A stretch of 64,000 nucleotides of DNA from Panax quinquefolius (GCA_020205615.1 CM035170.1:33170123-33234122); one strand, 5' to 3'. Shown: positions 1 to 11,880, counted from the first letter of the stretch. The notes: generated by a model not told the origin, from the sequence alone. Translations and numbers: made by a program.

Positions 1-1531
1 AACCTTGGAGCGTAGAATATGATCCTTCTTATCCAAGATTTTAACAAGTAACTCTTCATACGTTAAATCTTCCTCTATCTCGTCTGGTTCTAATACAATA
101 ATGTGGTTCGGGTCTTTCACATATTTACGTAACATAGATATGTGAAAAATGTTACGAACACGAGACATACTTGGCGGTAAGGCGAGTCTATAGGCCACAG
201 TTCCTAGTCGATCGAGGATTATAAATGGGCCAAAGAATCGAGGATTGAGCTTTCCTCTCTTTCCAAATATCATAACTCCTTTCCATGGAGCAACACGTAA
301 CAACACATGATCTTTAATATTGAATTCCACGTCCTTTCGATGAAGATCAGCATAACTCTTTTGTCGATCTTGTGAGGTTTGTATACATTGTCGGATTGTT
401 TGAATCTTTTCCGTGATCATCGTACCAAATTTTGTCCCAACAACGTTGCTTCACCCACCTCATCCTAGCATCTTTGGAGAACAACACTTTCTTCCATACA
501 GCGCCTCAAATGGAGCCATTCCAATACTTTCTTGATAACTATTGTTGTAGGAAAACTCCACCAAGCGGTAAGAACTTGTTCAACTTCCCTTAAAGTCAAG
601 GACACGAGTCTTAATAAATCTTCAAGAGTTTGAATAGTCATTTTCGAATGACTCGTACATTTGAGGATGATATCTTAGAACTAAATCGTAAATCTGTGCC
701 CATAGCTTTTTGCAAACTAACCCAAAATCTTGAAGTGAATCTTGGGTCTCGATCAGAAACTATGGATACTAGCATACCATGCAATCTTATAATTTCGTTT
801 ATGTATATACGAGCAAGACGTTCAAGTGTATAAGTTTCTCGTATTAGTAAGAAATGAGCAGACTTGGTCAATCTATCAATAATGACCCAAATCGCATCTA
901 TGCCTTGAGAAACCTTTGGAAGACCAGTAACGAAATCCATGGTAATGTGCTCCCACTTCCATTCTGGAATTTCAAGTGGTTACAATGGACCTTTTGGCAC
1001 TTGATGCTCCACCTTTACTCGTTGACAAGTTAGACACCTTGAGATAAACCCCACTATCTCTCTCTTCTTATTGCTCCACCAAAATGTATGTTGAAGATCA
1101 CGATACATTTTGGTACTCCCGGGATGGATTGCAAACGGTGTGTTGTGCGCCTCCATCATGATTTTATACTTCAAGTCAGAATCGTTAGGAACACAAAGTC
1201 TGGAGTTGACTCGAAGTACTTGTTCTTCATCGATTCTTGCTTCCAGAATAGTACCTTCTTGCACTTTCTTCCTCATACGCATCAGCTCCAGGTATGTAGT
1301 TTGAACATCTTTAACTTTATCGATTAAAGTCAGTTCTACTCGTATATTCACCATCATCACATGGGTCCCTGGAGTCTTTAACTCTATCTCCATCCTTTGT
1401 AAGTCGTACAAAATGGGCCTTTGCATTGACAATATCGCACTCGTACCCGCATATGATCTTCTACTCAATGCGTCAGCTACTACGTTCGCTTTTCCTAGAT
1501 GGTATTGAATGGTATGATCGTAATCTTTCAA
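1..1531 (-). pseudogene. integrase with chromodomain-like C-terminus (broken)
   Basis: Integrase would insert element cDNA into the chromosome. An open frame at 980-1531 holds the end of RNase H (VVADALSRR) and an HHCC-type zinc-binding region (IHPGSTKMYRDLQ, CLTCQRVK). A stop near 979 splits it from the next frame at 638-940. That frame starts in the catalytic core with MDFVTGLP (first Asp) and VSDRDPRF (second Asp), then loses frame near 640. Positions 1-350 in other frames encode the GPY/F-like segment and a chromodomain-like tail. The product is dead as written. Neighbouring RT and RNase H lie immediately to the right on the same strand. Confidence 0.88.
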
Positions 1532-2515
1532 TAGCTCAAGTCATCGTCGTTTCCGCATGTTGAGTTCCTTTTGAGTGAAGAAATATTTGAGACTTTTATG
1601 ATCCGTATAGATCTCCACCTTTTCTCCATACAGGTAATGCCTCCAAATCTTAATCACAAAAACGATAGCTACCAACTCTAGATCACGAGTAGGATAATTT
1701 CACTCATATTCTTTGAGTTTTCGTGAGTCATAGGCTATGACTTTCCAATATTGCATGAGAACACACCCTAAACCTTTTCCTGACGCATCGCTGTATATGA
1801 CAAATCCCTCCGAACCAGCTGGTATTGTCCAAACATGTGCTTAAACGAGCCTCCTCTTGAGTTCTTGAAAACTCTTCTCACATTCCTCGCTCCAACCAAA
1901 TTGTGTATCTTTTTGAGTCAGCTGAGTTAATGGAGTAGAGATTCGAGAAAATCCTTCCATGAACCTCCGATAATAACCAGCTAAGCCGAGAAAGCTACAT
2001 ACTTCGGTCACTGACTTAGGTTGCTCCCAGCTTTGAATTGCTTTAATATTTGCCGGGTCAACAGATATTCCGTGATTTGATATTACGTGCCTAAGGAATG
2101 CTACTTCCTCAAGCCAGAACTCGCATTTCTTCAACTTGGCATATAACATGTTTTCAAGAAGCTTTTGGAGTATCAACCTCAAGTGTTGCTTATGATCTTC
2201 ACGGCTTTTGGAGTAAATGAGGATGTCATCAATAAAGATGACCACAAAGTGATCCAAATATTCCTTGAATACTCGGTTCATTATATCCATGAAGGCAGCA
2301 GGAGCATTAGCCAATCCAAAAGACATTACTAGAAATTCGTAATGTCCGTACCAAGTTCTGAAAGCAATCTTTGGAATGTCATCAGTTTTAATCTTCAACT
2401 GATGATATCCAGAACGAAGATCGATCTTTGAAAAGAATTTGGCGCCTTGCATTTGGTCAAACAAGTCATCAATGAGAGGCGGCGGGTATTTTATTTTGAT
2501 GGTGACATGATTCAA
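1532..2515 (-). pseudogene. reverse transcriptase palm and RNase H (broken)
   Basis: The 224-residue open frame 1841-2515 carries the RT palm. It has [11 protein letters not shown] with the first catalytic Asp at residue 32, the FIDD box with Asp 96 and 97, and the thumb motif [15 protein letters not shown] at about 1841 separates it from a Ty3-type RNase H further left, with YSDASGKGLG and then [11 protein letters not shown]. It enters from the preceding frame through a one-base loss: CIDYR should run into ELNHVT but meets TGA at 2512. RT catalytic residues are intact, so the breakage looks recent or partly due to sequencing. Confidence 0.9.
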
Positions 2516-3909
2516 CTCCGATAATCAATACAAAGTCGCATACTTCCATCTTTCTTCTTCACGAATAGAACAAGAGCACCCCAAGGAGACGTACTAGGTC
2601 GAATGAAACCGATGTCTAACAATTCCTGCAGTTGGGTTTTTAACTCTTGAAGTTCAATAGGAGCCATTCGATATAGGGCTTTGGAAATGGGTTTTCTACT
2701 AGGGTCAAGGTCGATAAAAATTTCAATTTCACTCTCTGGGGGTAGGCCAAGAAGTTCTTCAGGGAATACGTCAAGAAATTTATTAACAATAGAAATATCA
2801 TTCAAAACTGACGTATTTTTATTTAAATTCGTGACATGGGCTAAGAAAGCTTGACATCCATTTTTCAATAAACGAATAGCTTTATGGCTTGATATGACAG
2901 TGATTGATTTTAGTGGTTTGGTTGTTTGAATTCGCATAATAGGTTGGTTAGGAATATGAAAGCTAACAACCTTACGAAAACAATCGATTTTAGCATGATG
3001 AGTAGTTAACCAATCAATCCCTAAAATCACATCAAATGTAAGTATTTTCAAAGAAATAAGATCGACAAGTAACGTGCGGTTACCGATTTGAATCAAACAA
3101 GACTTATAAACAATGGATGTAATGAAAGTTTCTCCCAATGGAGTTTCAACCGATAAGTCAAAGTCTAATTTCTCCAGAGTCAAATTTAAATGTTGAGCGC
3201 AACTAGGAGAAATAAAAGAATGGGTAAAACCGGTATCAAATAAGGTATATACTTCACTAGAGTTTATAATTAGCTTACCCGTGATCACCTCGTTCGGATT
3301 CCTCGCTTTTTGGGAGGTTACGACAAACGCTCTCCCTTGAATTACCTGTTTTGTCTTGTCTGGGATGACCTTTGATGCCTCCATCCCAGCTGGACTTGAC
3401 TTTGGTGCACAACAAAATCGGGCTAGGTGACCTTCTCTTCCACAATTGTAACATGCTTTGGACTGCATCACGTAGTTTGGAGTGATATGTCCCATCCCTC
3501 CACATTTGTAACATACGACCGGTGGTCGTTCTCCTTCCTTAACAACAGGTGCTGGTGCTGACGTATTTCCATCATTTTTGAATCTCCTCCTCTTGAAATG
3601 TCCACTCTTATTGTCATGGCCATGATTACTAGCGAAGTGATTACCATTTTTGGCATGCTGATTCCCTCCACATTTATTTTCACCGCTTCGATGAATGCTA
3701 CCACTGGTAGTATCACTTTGCCAGCTGCTATCTCTTGGTTGAGTTGACTCATTATCGCGCTCCAATAAATGAGCCCTATTCACAACATCTGAATACAAAC
3801 ACAGTTTGTGAGAAATTAGGTATTGACGTATCTCAATTTTCAAACCTCTTAGAAACATCCGCGTCAATCTCTCCTCATTATCAACCAAGTGGGATGCAAA
3901 CCGGGACAA
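2512..3909 (-). pseudogene. gag C-terminus, protease and RT N-terminus in one 465-residue frame
   Basis: This is the longest open frame of the element. Residues 1-60 are the end of the gag (capsid-like) domain. Two zinc knuckles follow at 133-146 and 153-166. The second is canonical CCHC; in the first the last Cys is replaced by Tyr. The aspartic protease shows DTG at 225-227 followed by Phe where Ser is usual, and ILGIDWL at 295-301. RT begins near residue 388 and runs to CIDYR at the end. Gag and pol share one frame with no stop between them, which fits the single polyprotein of this lineage. The gag N-terminus lies upstream behind stops. Confidence 0.9.
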
Positions 3910-4493
3910 TTCGACAAACTTTGCTTCGTACTGTGAAATGGTTATATTGTTTTCTCCAACTTGATAAACTCTACCTCCATCATGTGATGAATACTTTAGG
4001 GAAAGTACTTATCGTTGAATAGCTCTTGGAACTTCTCCCAAGACATCTTCAGTGCGGTAGGTTGAGTACACTTTATAGATTACCACCAGTAATCTGCCTC
4101 TGCTTGCAACACGAAGGTGGAAAAGGGAACCTTTTGCTCCTCGAAGCATCCCAAGACATCAAATATCTTGGTGATTTGCTTTATCCATGTCTCCGCCTTA
4201 AGTGGTTTTGGCTCTCCAAAAAACTCTGGTGGTCCCAGCTCCTTGAAATGTTTAGCAGTGACCGTCCGAGAGTTGCCAGTGTTTCCACCTGCATTTTTAA
4301 CAGGAGCCGCTCTCGCCTGATGTTACATGAATTGCATAAAGCTTCTGAACATCCCATCTTTCACCATTTCATCGGTGTTATTGTTTACCTGAGGATTATT
4401 ATCTTCCTGTTGCACATTATCCTGGGTATTGATCATTGGTGATTCAACGGTCTCATGTGCTTCATTGCTTATCTCAACATTTTCGGATGCCAT
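3910..4493 (-). pseudogene. gag N-terminal region (broken)
   Basis: The ATG at 4493 is chosen because MASENVEISNEAHETVES follows it and a splice-acceptor-like site lies ten bases upstream. The frame then reads an acidic, Asn-rich N-terminus to a stop near 4322. After that, shifted frames encode gag core motifs such as FFGEPKPLKAETWIKQITKIF and LGCFEEQKVPFSTF. In-frame stops occur near 4080 and 4020 before the frame runs into the open frame to the left. A related gag with the same motifs is at 12801-14010. The product would be the structural capsid precursor. Confidence 0.82.
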
Positions 4494-4502
4494 TTTCAAA
4501 TA

Positions 4503-4521
4503 CTGCCACAAAACAAGGGTT
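4503..4521 (-). promoter_or_regulatory. predicted 3' splice site just upstream of gag ATG
   Basis: On the minus strand CCCTTGTTTTGTGGCAG ends at 4503, ten bases before the gag ATG at 4493. It has a pyrimidine-rich tract and a CAG acceptor. The same block with AG precedes gag at 12791-12808 and 45917-45932. It pairs conceptually with the conserved GTAAGG donor inside the related LTRs. This element's own donor is missing because its LTR is truncated. Splicing itself is an inference. Confidence 0.5.
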
Positions 4522-4666
4522 AATTAACATATCACATATTATCCCTATACTCTGACCGACCAAGTAAATACCAAATAAACTTACGTAGGTCATACTAGTG
4601 AAGGAATTCCCCGTCTCTCCCCTCCTAGTTCTTGTCTCAGATCTCAGCCAAGGATCATATCCCTAA

Positions 4667-4678
4667 GCTTTGATACCA
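4667..4678 (-). other. primer-binding site, inner copy (tRNA-iMet type)
   Basis: Minus-strand TGGTATCAAAGC follows GGGTCACAGT. It resembles the TGGTATCAGAGC site complementary to the 3' end of plant initiator-Met tRNA, with one change. The downstream leader (TTAGGGATATGATC) matches the other elements of the group, so this copy is collinear with gag. Confidence 0.8.
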
Positions 4679-4681
4679 ACT

Positions 4682-4845
4682 GTGACCCGCATCCAGGACT
4701 TGGATATCAACTCACAATGATACCTATCAACTTGCCACCGTTACTCACAGAGTCCCCTACGGAAAGTCTGGTTTCGGTGCATCCCAAGACTTGGAAGTCA
4801 CCAGATAAAGGCTCGGGGCTCTTTTCTATGGCTTTGATACCAACA
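4682..4845 (-). repeat. 164-bp segment bounded by duplicated LTR-end/PBS sequence
   Basis: The sequence GTCAC(A/T)GTTGGTATCAAAGC occurs twice, 164 bp apart, on the minus strand. The first copy directly follows the normal LTR end (GGGGGCGTCAC). The second leads into the leader and gag. The segment between has two related stretches (CCAAGTCTTGGGATGC and CCAAGTCCTGGATGC). The relatives at 12620-12650 and 45745-45770 have only one site and no extra segment. Confidence 0.75.
4831..4842 (-). other. primer-binding site, outer copy
   Basis: Minus-strand TGGTATCAAAGC is separated by GT from the LTR-terminal GGGGGCGTCACT. This is the expected spacing for a functional site. It sits 164 bp upstream of the inner copy. 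Confidence 0.7.
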
Positions 4846-5725
4846 GTGACGCCCCCAAAATAGGTATACATCACCCATCTTGAGTCGCTAAATACATGGT
4901 ACAATATTCAAATACAACTTAATTATACAACAGTTGTGTAAAATACGACAAAATATAATCTAAGAGTTTTTAATAAGAATATTGTCATCTAGACAATATC
5001 CACACTCAATGGAGTCCTCATTACATTTATTGTCACACTATTTTATAGAATAGTGAGGACTACTAAAACAACCATCTGGACCATCAATCCATTCCCGACT
5101 AAGTCCCAAATTTATATTCTCATTTCAAGAAGAGAATAGTGAAAGAAAGGGTGAGCTCAACTAGCCCAAGAAGAAATATTATTACTAAGATAATGCGAAT
5201 AAATTATCCTTAGCCTTGATAGTATAATAAGCGATAGAATATAATAGACAACAAGTTTTAGATCAACAATGCTAAATGGAATAAGCAATCCATTAGAAGA
5301 GTCGAGTAGAGCATAAAATCTACTATCTTCTATGATTAAAAAGTTTTTCATCAACTTGATCATTGAGACTCGACTTAATAAATAAAATCGAATCATCCCT
5401 GCATCAGGGCCAAGAATATTCATGTAATCATTAATGGTTATGATTATACAAGAATAATCCACGATCATAATCATATCAACAAATCATCCATCGATGAACT
5501 ACAAGCCGATGAGGACTTTCACCATATCATTCGTCACATTACGGTCATGACTATACCGAATAATCCCTGGTCATAATCATACCAAGTCCATCTATTCACG
5601 TAAGCCAAAGATGACTTTCATCACAATATAAGCATGAGGATGATGACAACGACATAATAATTCAATAAAACAAGTTCAAGATAAATTTTAAAGATTTATA
5701 ATTTAATTTATCCAGAAATCAATGA
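4846..5725 (-). repeat. partial 5' LTR (R/U5 part) of the minus-strand Tekay-like element
   Basis: Read on the minus strand this matches the last ~0.9 kb of the 4-kb LTRs at 41772-45754 and 47164-51204. It includes the duplicated 'gattatgaccagggattattcgg' type minisatellite and the terminal GGGGGCGTCAC. Similarity stops near 5720, where unrelated sequence begins. The U3 part with the promoter is therefore missing. Confidence 0.82.
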
Positions 5726-7490
5726 CGTCCAAATTGTCAACATGATACTGCTTTGTGGAGTAAAATTCAAGAATGCTGTTCTACCGTAAGGTAATGAAGA
5801 ATGTTGATTAACCGTGAATGATGAAGAAATTGAGTTGAAGATAATAACGTATAATGTTAAGAAGCTGAGTTAATAAGTATAACTTGGATAAACGTTCCGA
5901 GTTGAAGGAACTGGACGTTGTAGGGTATGAATAAATTCCTATGAAATGTTTAACGCTATGACCTCATAGTATTGACATTGAGTAATCGTTCTGAGTATAC
6001 AAAAGATTGTATGACTTAAACAATAAAGAATGAATCCTGAGGTATGGCAATTACTTGCCAGAAAGCCAAAAGGAATAAGAAATTAACTTAACGAACATTA
6101 TAATTTAATAATTCGTATAAGTTAAGAGAAAGTTAGGTTGTGGTACAATCGTAATCTTTGATGGTTGACATAGGGGAGCTGGGCTAAATAATTCCTTCAA
6201 AGAGCGAAGGTATATACGAAACTGGCAACAGATCTAACTCACTATGATGGCAGTGTAGATGAGATGGGAACTTGTTTGTTGGTTGTTTGTGGGAAACCAC
6301 TCGAGTACCATATGGACTACTAGCGGAGAAGCGATGTGTCTTTGAGTCCTAGAGAAGTATCTGAAGAAGATAAGAATGTGAATCATCAAAGATGATGAGC
6401 GTTTTGAAATAAAGACATCTCCAGTATGTCATGAAACCAAAGCCGGTAATGAAAGTTAGTCGCATAAAAATTATATTGCAAGAACGTGAACCTTAAGAAG
6501 TAAAGTTAAGTAAACCAATGCGTAAGTCAAGTATATGACTAATTGGTGTATTTGTTATTTCCTTATGTGTTATAGGGATTGGAATGAGCAGTTCAGCGTA
6601 AGCTGTAGCTATGTGTAAGGAAAGTTTCCAAACTTCATTCATATTTTTAAATGAATTCTAGTTTCTAAAACTTCTCGGATGTTGAACTTGAGAAGTTACA
6701 TACATGTCTTGAATGTGTGATATTTGTACAAGGTGGTAGAATGTATGAGGCCTTGTGCCACAATTTGAACACTTTGGTGTTTCTATGAGATGAATTGTTC
6801 TATGTTTGAACTGTTCAATAAAAGAATGTTCTGTTTATACATGAACAGTTATTGTTAAGTCTGTGCTATTGATTCTAGCCAGACAGAATATGCATGAAAG
6901 AGAGTAGAGAATGTAAGTATTTCAAAGTGAATATGACTAATGTTTTAAGATGATAGGAATCAAGACTATTCCTATTATTCAAGCTACTTCGTAACCTTGT
7001 TCGGTTATTGAAGTCTGAAAAGAATGTTTAAATTCTTGAAGTTGTTTGTTCAACTGTTATGACTTGTTGGGCAATTGAATGCTCACACTTGCTTTAAATG
7101 AAAAACATTTTCAGCGAACGATGTTAGAAGAACTTAAGGATCCCATATAGATCAAGATGACGGTATCCAGATGAAGTGTCATTCAGAATGTGAATGAGCG
7201 AGAAGATCAAGTGAAGACTTGTAATGTAGAAATATGAAAATTAAACTATAGATTAGTTTAATGAACTAAATGTATCCTTGGTAGCGGATAAAAGTCACTC
7301 TTGTAAGATGAAAGGAATAATGTAATTATCATTATTTGTAATGAGGAAGGTTATAAGGTTTCGAGAACTTGGGATTTGAGAGTGTATGTTGTTATATTTC
7401 GGTATATAATGATGTATGTTGGATGAATGATGTACTAGTGACGCATTGGAATGGGTGTGAAGAAAGAATAGGATTTGAGGCGTTCTGAGT

Positions 7491-7502
7491 TGGTATCAAA
7501 GC
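7491..7502 (+). other. primer-binding site of the degenerate element
   Basis: TGGTATCAAAGC lies after 'gaggcgttctgagt'. This resembles the GGCGTYACA-GT-TGG arrangement at LTR/leader junctions of the related elements. Confidence 0.6.
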
Positions 7503-7865
7503 TGATAGGTTATAACCCTTAGGTATGAGTACCTAAGACTATAATCGTAAAGAGAAGGATAAAAAGATCACCACGTGATCATAGTAAATCGTAGTAACAG
7601 ATGAGCTGTTAAACGATGAATGATTTATAGCTAATGCTATGAATGAATGGTACTACAAAGTAGTACGGGAAGAAGAACTCAGATTGAGTTGTAAAGGATA
7701 GTATACGAATTAAAAAAAATTCGTATTAAGTAAAGAGAAAGTTAGAAGTTGTAAGATTTCAATTGAGGACTCATGTGATGGCTGAGTTGTATGAATCTTT
7801 GTATAGATAGAGGTTTGTGTTGGGTGTAACAACCACTCAGTTTATTACAGTGATGATTATTGAAA

Positions 7866-8465
7866 TTGGTCGCGCTATCAAGATATATATGACGAGAAGG
7901 TGAATCTTTTCTCATGTATATACTTGGTAGGTAAAGAACGATAAGATTAGGTGCGAGTTCTTGAAACTCATACTTATGGTAAGTTCGTGATTCATAATAA
8001 TATGGTATGTTTTTGAATGTCTCGTGAATGGGACGCCTAAGGTGCATGCGGATGTTCTTAAACTCATATTATTGTGGAAAGTTCCTGAACTCATAATGTG
8101 TGGTAAGTTGATGGACTGTACTATTGTGGAAAGTTCCTGAACTCATAATGTGTGGAATGTACATGGTTTATCACATTGATAATCATTAGAATGTCGGTGT
8201 CGTGCTATAAATGTATATGTGGTGAAAAGGTGATTCTTTTTTCATGTGTATATTTGATATTTAGAAACTATTAAGATTAGTCAGATATTATTAGGATTAG
8301 GTGCAGTTCTTAAAACTAATGCATATGGTAAGTTTGTGACTCATAATAATATGGTATGTTTTGAACCTCTCGTGAATGGACGCCTTTATGGTTACAACTA
8401 GGATAAGTTCTTAAACTCATATTATTGTGGCAAGTTCCTGAACTTCCAATGTGCGGTAAGTTTGA
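7866..8465. repeat. diverged tandem duplication, about 0.3-kb unit
   Basis: The order 'gctatcaagatatatatgacgagaaggtgaat', 'ggtatgttttgaa...ctcgtgaatgggacgcct', 'ctcatattattgtgg', 'aagttcctgaactcataatgtg' is present at 7866-8118 and again, diverged, at 8190-8465. A shorter ~60-bp repeat containing 'gtggaaagttcctgaactca' lies inside 8070-8160. Confidence 0.75.
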
Positions 8466-8915
8466 TGAACTATACTGGGGGTATAGGTGGATGGTAAGTT
8501 AAAACACAATAATATTTAGTATTAAGATTTAAATTGATGGAGAAAAATAGATATTCTCAATCTACTAGTTATGCTAGACTTTCGAGATTTATTGACTTCG
8601 TGCGGATGGTTGTACTTTTGATTTTTGAAAAATGTTGGATCACACTAGTGAACCAACGAATTTTTAAAACAGTGTTATTATTCGCGTATCTATGTTGTTT
8701 GTTTCGGCTAGATAAAAAATGATTTTAAAATTTTTTAAATATATTTTAACTATATGTATCTGGTGATATGATAAATGATGGATTCATCAATGCAATGGAA
8801 CCTGGTGTTAGATGTGATCATATGATCGTCAGCACACTATGGTGAGATGTAGTATGACAACGTCATAATCATAACGCCATAAAAAAAGATTTTTGAGATT
8901 TCTTTAAAATATGAG

Positions 8916-8940
8916 AATATATATATATATATATATATAT
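8916..8940. repeat. (AT)n microsatellite
   Basis: An uninterrupted AT dinucleotide tract continues into imperfect 'gtatatgtatat'. Confidence 0.95.
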
Positions 8941-9100
8941 GTATATGTATATTTTGATTGATGTCCGAATTATTGTAGAAGTCTATGATATTTAATTCAG
9001 CTAGACAAATATTGAAAGATGTTCATGAAATTCAAGCGTTTTTTTTAAGTTATACCAAACCAAATTGTTTTGGTGCGGATTCAGATGTTGAAAAGTTAAG

Positions 9101-9482
9101 ATGAACAACCCTATTATAGGGGAGTTATTTTACGCAATGTGTTTAGATGTTTGTGCACAATACATGGTATGAAGGGCTGATCACCTTAAGTACGGGGAAT
9201 CCCTACAATATTACTGTTAAGGTTAAAGTTGAAAGATTACTTGTAACTGTGGACATAGTTCGTGGTCTTGTGACCCTCAGTTACATGTCTAAAAACTAAG
9301 AAGAACAACCCTATTATGGGGGAATTATTTTTACGTGATGCGTTTAGATGTTTGTGCATAATACATCGTACGAAGGGCTTAACACCCTAAGTACGGGAGT
9401 CCTTATAGTCTAATGACTGTTAAGGTTTAAGTTGAAAGAGTACTTATAACTGTGGACGTAGTTCAAGGTGTTATGACCCCTC
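9101..9482. repeat. tandem duplication with a 200-bp period
   Basis: The unit starting 'gaacaaccctattat(a/g)gggg' at 9103 recurs at 9303. It continues through 'tttagatgtttgtgca', 'gaagggct', 'agtacggg' and 'ctgttaaggtt' in the same order. The copies are diverged, so the duplication is old. No coding content was seen. Confidence 0.8.
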
Positions 9483-9876
9483 AGCGTGATTTAGAATCTT
9501 TTAAATTCCTGAGTTATTCATACTGCTTCCCAATTATTGAGCAATTGTGGAAGATTCTTGTTATTCTAAAAGGCAAATGTGGTAAGGATGATATTCCTTA
9601 GAAAGAAGTAAGTCATAGAATGCGACACTGAATGATGAATATATTGAATAAGTGAGAAAAAAAAAATTTAAATGAGAAGGGATGAGTTATCAAAGAATAA
9701 TGTAAAAACTTTTAATAGAAAAGTTAATAATTGTAGAAAGATCTTTGTGGAAAGAAAATGGTTATAGAACCCAATGAATGAATAAAGTATTAACGTAAAA
9801 TCTATTTTGAAAGATTAAATGAATAAAGATTAATAGATAAAAGTTCGAGGACGAAATTCTTAGAAGAAATGGTGAA

Positions 9877-10048
9877 TGTAATATCCCGAGTGTTTATGAT
9901 AACGATCCTTAAAAAAAGAAATGAATGGGTTAAATAATATATAATACTCAAAATATAATTGAGTTCAAGTGAAAGTTATGAAATAAAACCTAGAATGTAT
10001 TGAAGTAATGAATGTAATAGGAAATATAAAACATATATTAAGGTAATG
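9877..10048 (+). repeat. first 172 bp of a 3' LTR, interrupted by the next element
   Basis: TGTAATATCCCGAG follows 'gttcgaggacgaaattct', a phrase that precedes the 3' LTR in many plant chromoviruses, and an A/G-rich tract. The sequence ends where the LTR of the Tekay-like element begins at 10049. The last five bases, TAATG, would be one half of that insertion's target duplication. The other half is lost. Confidence 0.55.
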
Positions 10049-11367
10049 TGTAAGACCCCAACTTATTATTAATGAAATTTAATTTTCTCTATTTATTATT
10101 TTGAAATAGTAAGGGTTGATGTGATTAATGTGGATAGTTAGGGGTAAAATACATAAATATTTCAAAATAAGCAAGTGGTTATAAAATATTCATTGTTGTT
10201 TGGGAATATTTGTTTGGTCGTGGAATATTAAATCTTGTCGGGGAATATTAAATTTACAGTAGCGATGACCCATGTGGACCCCATGTGAAAGCGATTGGAT
10301 GAAGAAAACGACAAATATAAGTTGTTTAAAAATAATAAACAGTAGTTATTTCAGTTAATACTCTTAAAATACTAAATTGGTTAAAACACAAGTAGCACGC
10401 GGTATTGCACCAATTATTGATTCTTACGTAAGAAGGCACTACTCAATAATGGTTATAGTAATTCTTATTCAAATATTTTATTGATTTAATAATTCTTTGC
10501 GTTGATATTTTATATTCTTTGTCGTTTCAATAATTGTCATTACACAATTATTTTTCATTATCGAAGCAATAATTCATATTATCCGAATAATATTATTAGA
10601 TAACATTATTGGCAATGTATAGAAAGTTCGCATACAAGAAGAGGTTTGGTCACTTAATCAATTACCTTGATGAGGAGAAATTCTTATTGAAAGCCCCTCT
10701 TCCAGGAAGGCGCTGGTTGTCAATATTGTGATTACGTAATATTATTTGTGAATAATTAATTATTGATTCATATGATGAGAAAAATATTGATTTTATGTGG
10801 ATATAGATGGAGAAAAATTTTAATGTGACAATTGTTGAAAATTGAAATTTTATCTTTTTACGATAAGATAATTCATTTAAATGTATTATTATATTTTAAA
10901 TATATAATAATGGTGATATTTTTACAACGAATGTGGGATATATGAGTATACGAGGAGGAAGAGTATTTTTGTTGCAATAAATGTTTAAAACATGTTAAAA
11001 CAACATGGACCCTATTTATCGATCGAAATTTGATTATAGACATAAAATCGCCCATTTGTGGATTTCGGTCAAATTTTGTTTGGAATTTGGAAAATTTGCA
11101 AAGTTTAGAGAATTGAATTTCCTATAGAAAGTCGCGAGATTCAAATATAAAAGGGCTATTTATTGTGAATTATTGAAGTTAGAAAGTCAAAATAATTGAT
11201 TTTGGAAGTTTTAATTATTATTTTAAAGAAAAACGTTTTTTGCATTTAAGTGGGCTAACATGTGATATTAATTGCTAAAATTAGATCTTCAAAGATGGGC
11301 TAAGGAAATTTATAATATATATTAATATTTTATTAAATTTTACGCTTTGGTTTTCTAAACATTTTCC

Positions 11368-11375
11368 TATAAATA
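11368..11375 (+). promoter_or_regulatory. LTR TATA box
   Basis: TATAAATA within 'ttcctataaatagggtgctt'. The same octamer sits in the equivalent place in six other LTRs in this window, so it probably drives element transcription. Confidence 0.75.
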
Positions 11376-11540
11376 GGGTGCTTAGGTTAGAATTGAAAAT
11401 CACACGTAAGCTGAAGTTTTCTCTCTATATTATCAAGCGTATTCTTGTGAGTATTTTGAGTATACTTTGAGTATTGTTAGGCGGTATGTAAGTTCCCTTC
11501 AAAGACTATACGGTATTCCAAATTAGAAGTACTAATCTTC

Positions 11541-11549
11541 GAGGTAAGG
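11541..11549 (+). promoter_or_regulatory. predicted 5' splice site in the LTR
   Basis: GAG|GTAAGG, 176 bp after the TATA box, fits the plant donor consensus. It is conserved in all six LTRs of this group that retain the region. The matching acceptor would be at 12807-12808, giving an intron of about 1.27 kb. Confidence 0.5.
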
Positions 11550-11853
11550 GATATTATTTTTTAGTAATGATATTATTTCTTCAATATCATTATGTTGAAA
11601 TATTGATCTGAAGTTTTATCAAATTTGGAACTTTTGGTGTCGGAGTTACTATTCACGATATCACAGACTATTCACGATATCGACAATTATTCATGAATAT
11701 GGCACTATTCATCGAAAAATGAAAAATTTTCTTTTGTCCAAAATATCTATTCGGATACTAGCTTTGATTGTATCCATGTTTTGATCATTCTTGAATTTTA
11801 CACCAACGTGATTATTTTTGAGGTATTTTGGACGTGGATAAAACAAAGTACGA

Positions 11854-11880
11854 ATCCTTAATCCTTAATCCTTAATCCTT
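11854..11880. repeat. heptamer repeat (atcctta)n
   Basis: Nearly four copies of 'atcctta'. The sister LTR at 19069-19090 has about three, so the array differs between LTRs of one element. Confidence 0.85.

Larger units (their letters stand above)
1..5725 (-). mobile_element. Tekay/Del-like Ty3/gypsy element, 3' end cut by window
   Basis: On the minus strand the order is partial LTR, primer-binding site(s), gag, protease, reverse transcriptase, RNase H, integrase. That order, with integrase last and a chromodomain-like tail, is typical of Ty3/gypsy chromoviruses. The LTR end, leader and proteins closely match the plus-strand elements at 10049-19804 and 41772-51204, so all three belong to one related group. 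The 3' LTR lies left of position 1 and the 5' LTR is cut near 5725. The lineage name (Tekay/Del) rests on motif recognition, not on a database search. Confidence 0.9.
5726..10048 (+). mobile_element. degenerate, coding-free LTR element (large-derivative-like)
   Basis: No ORF here has recognisable protein similarity. Structure is inferred from two landmarks. One is a TGGTATCAAAGC primer-binding site at 7491-7502 after an LTR-like end. The other is an LTR start, TGTAATATCCCGAG, at 9877 after the gypsy-typical text 'ttcgaggacgaaattctt'. By this reading 5726-7489 is the 3' part of a 5' LTR, 7490-9876 is internal, and 9877-10048 begins the 3' LTR, which is interrupted by the next element. The internal part is built of tandem duplications. 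It could be a LARD-type non-autonomous element or an extensively decayed autonomous one. Confidence 0.5.

Noticed and set aside
11854..11880. Telomere-like repeat
   Set aside because: The heptamer is 'atcctta', not the plant TTTAGGG/CCCTAAA repeat, and the array is under 30 bp inside an LTR.
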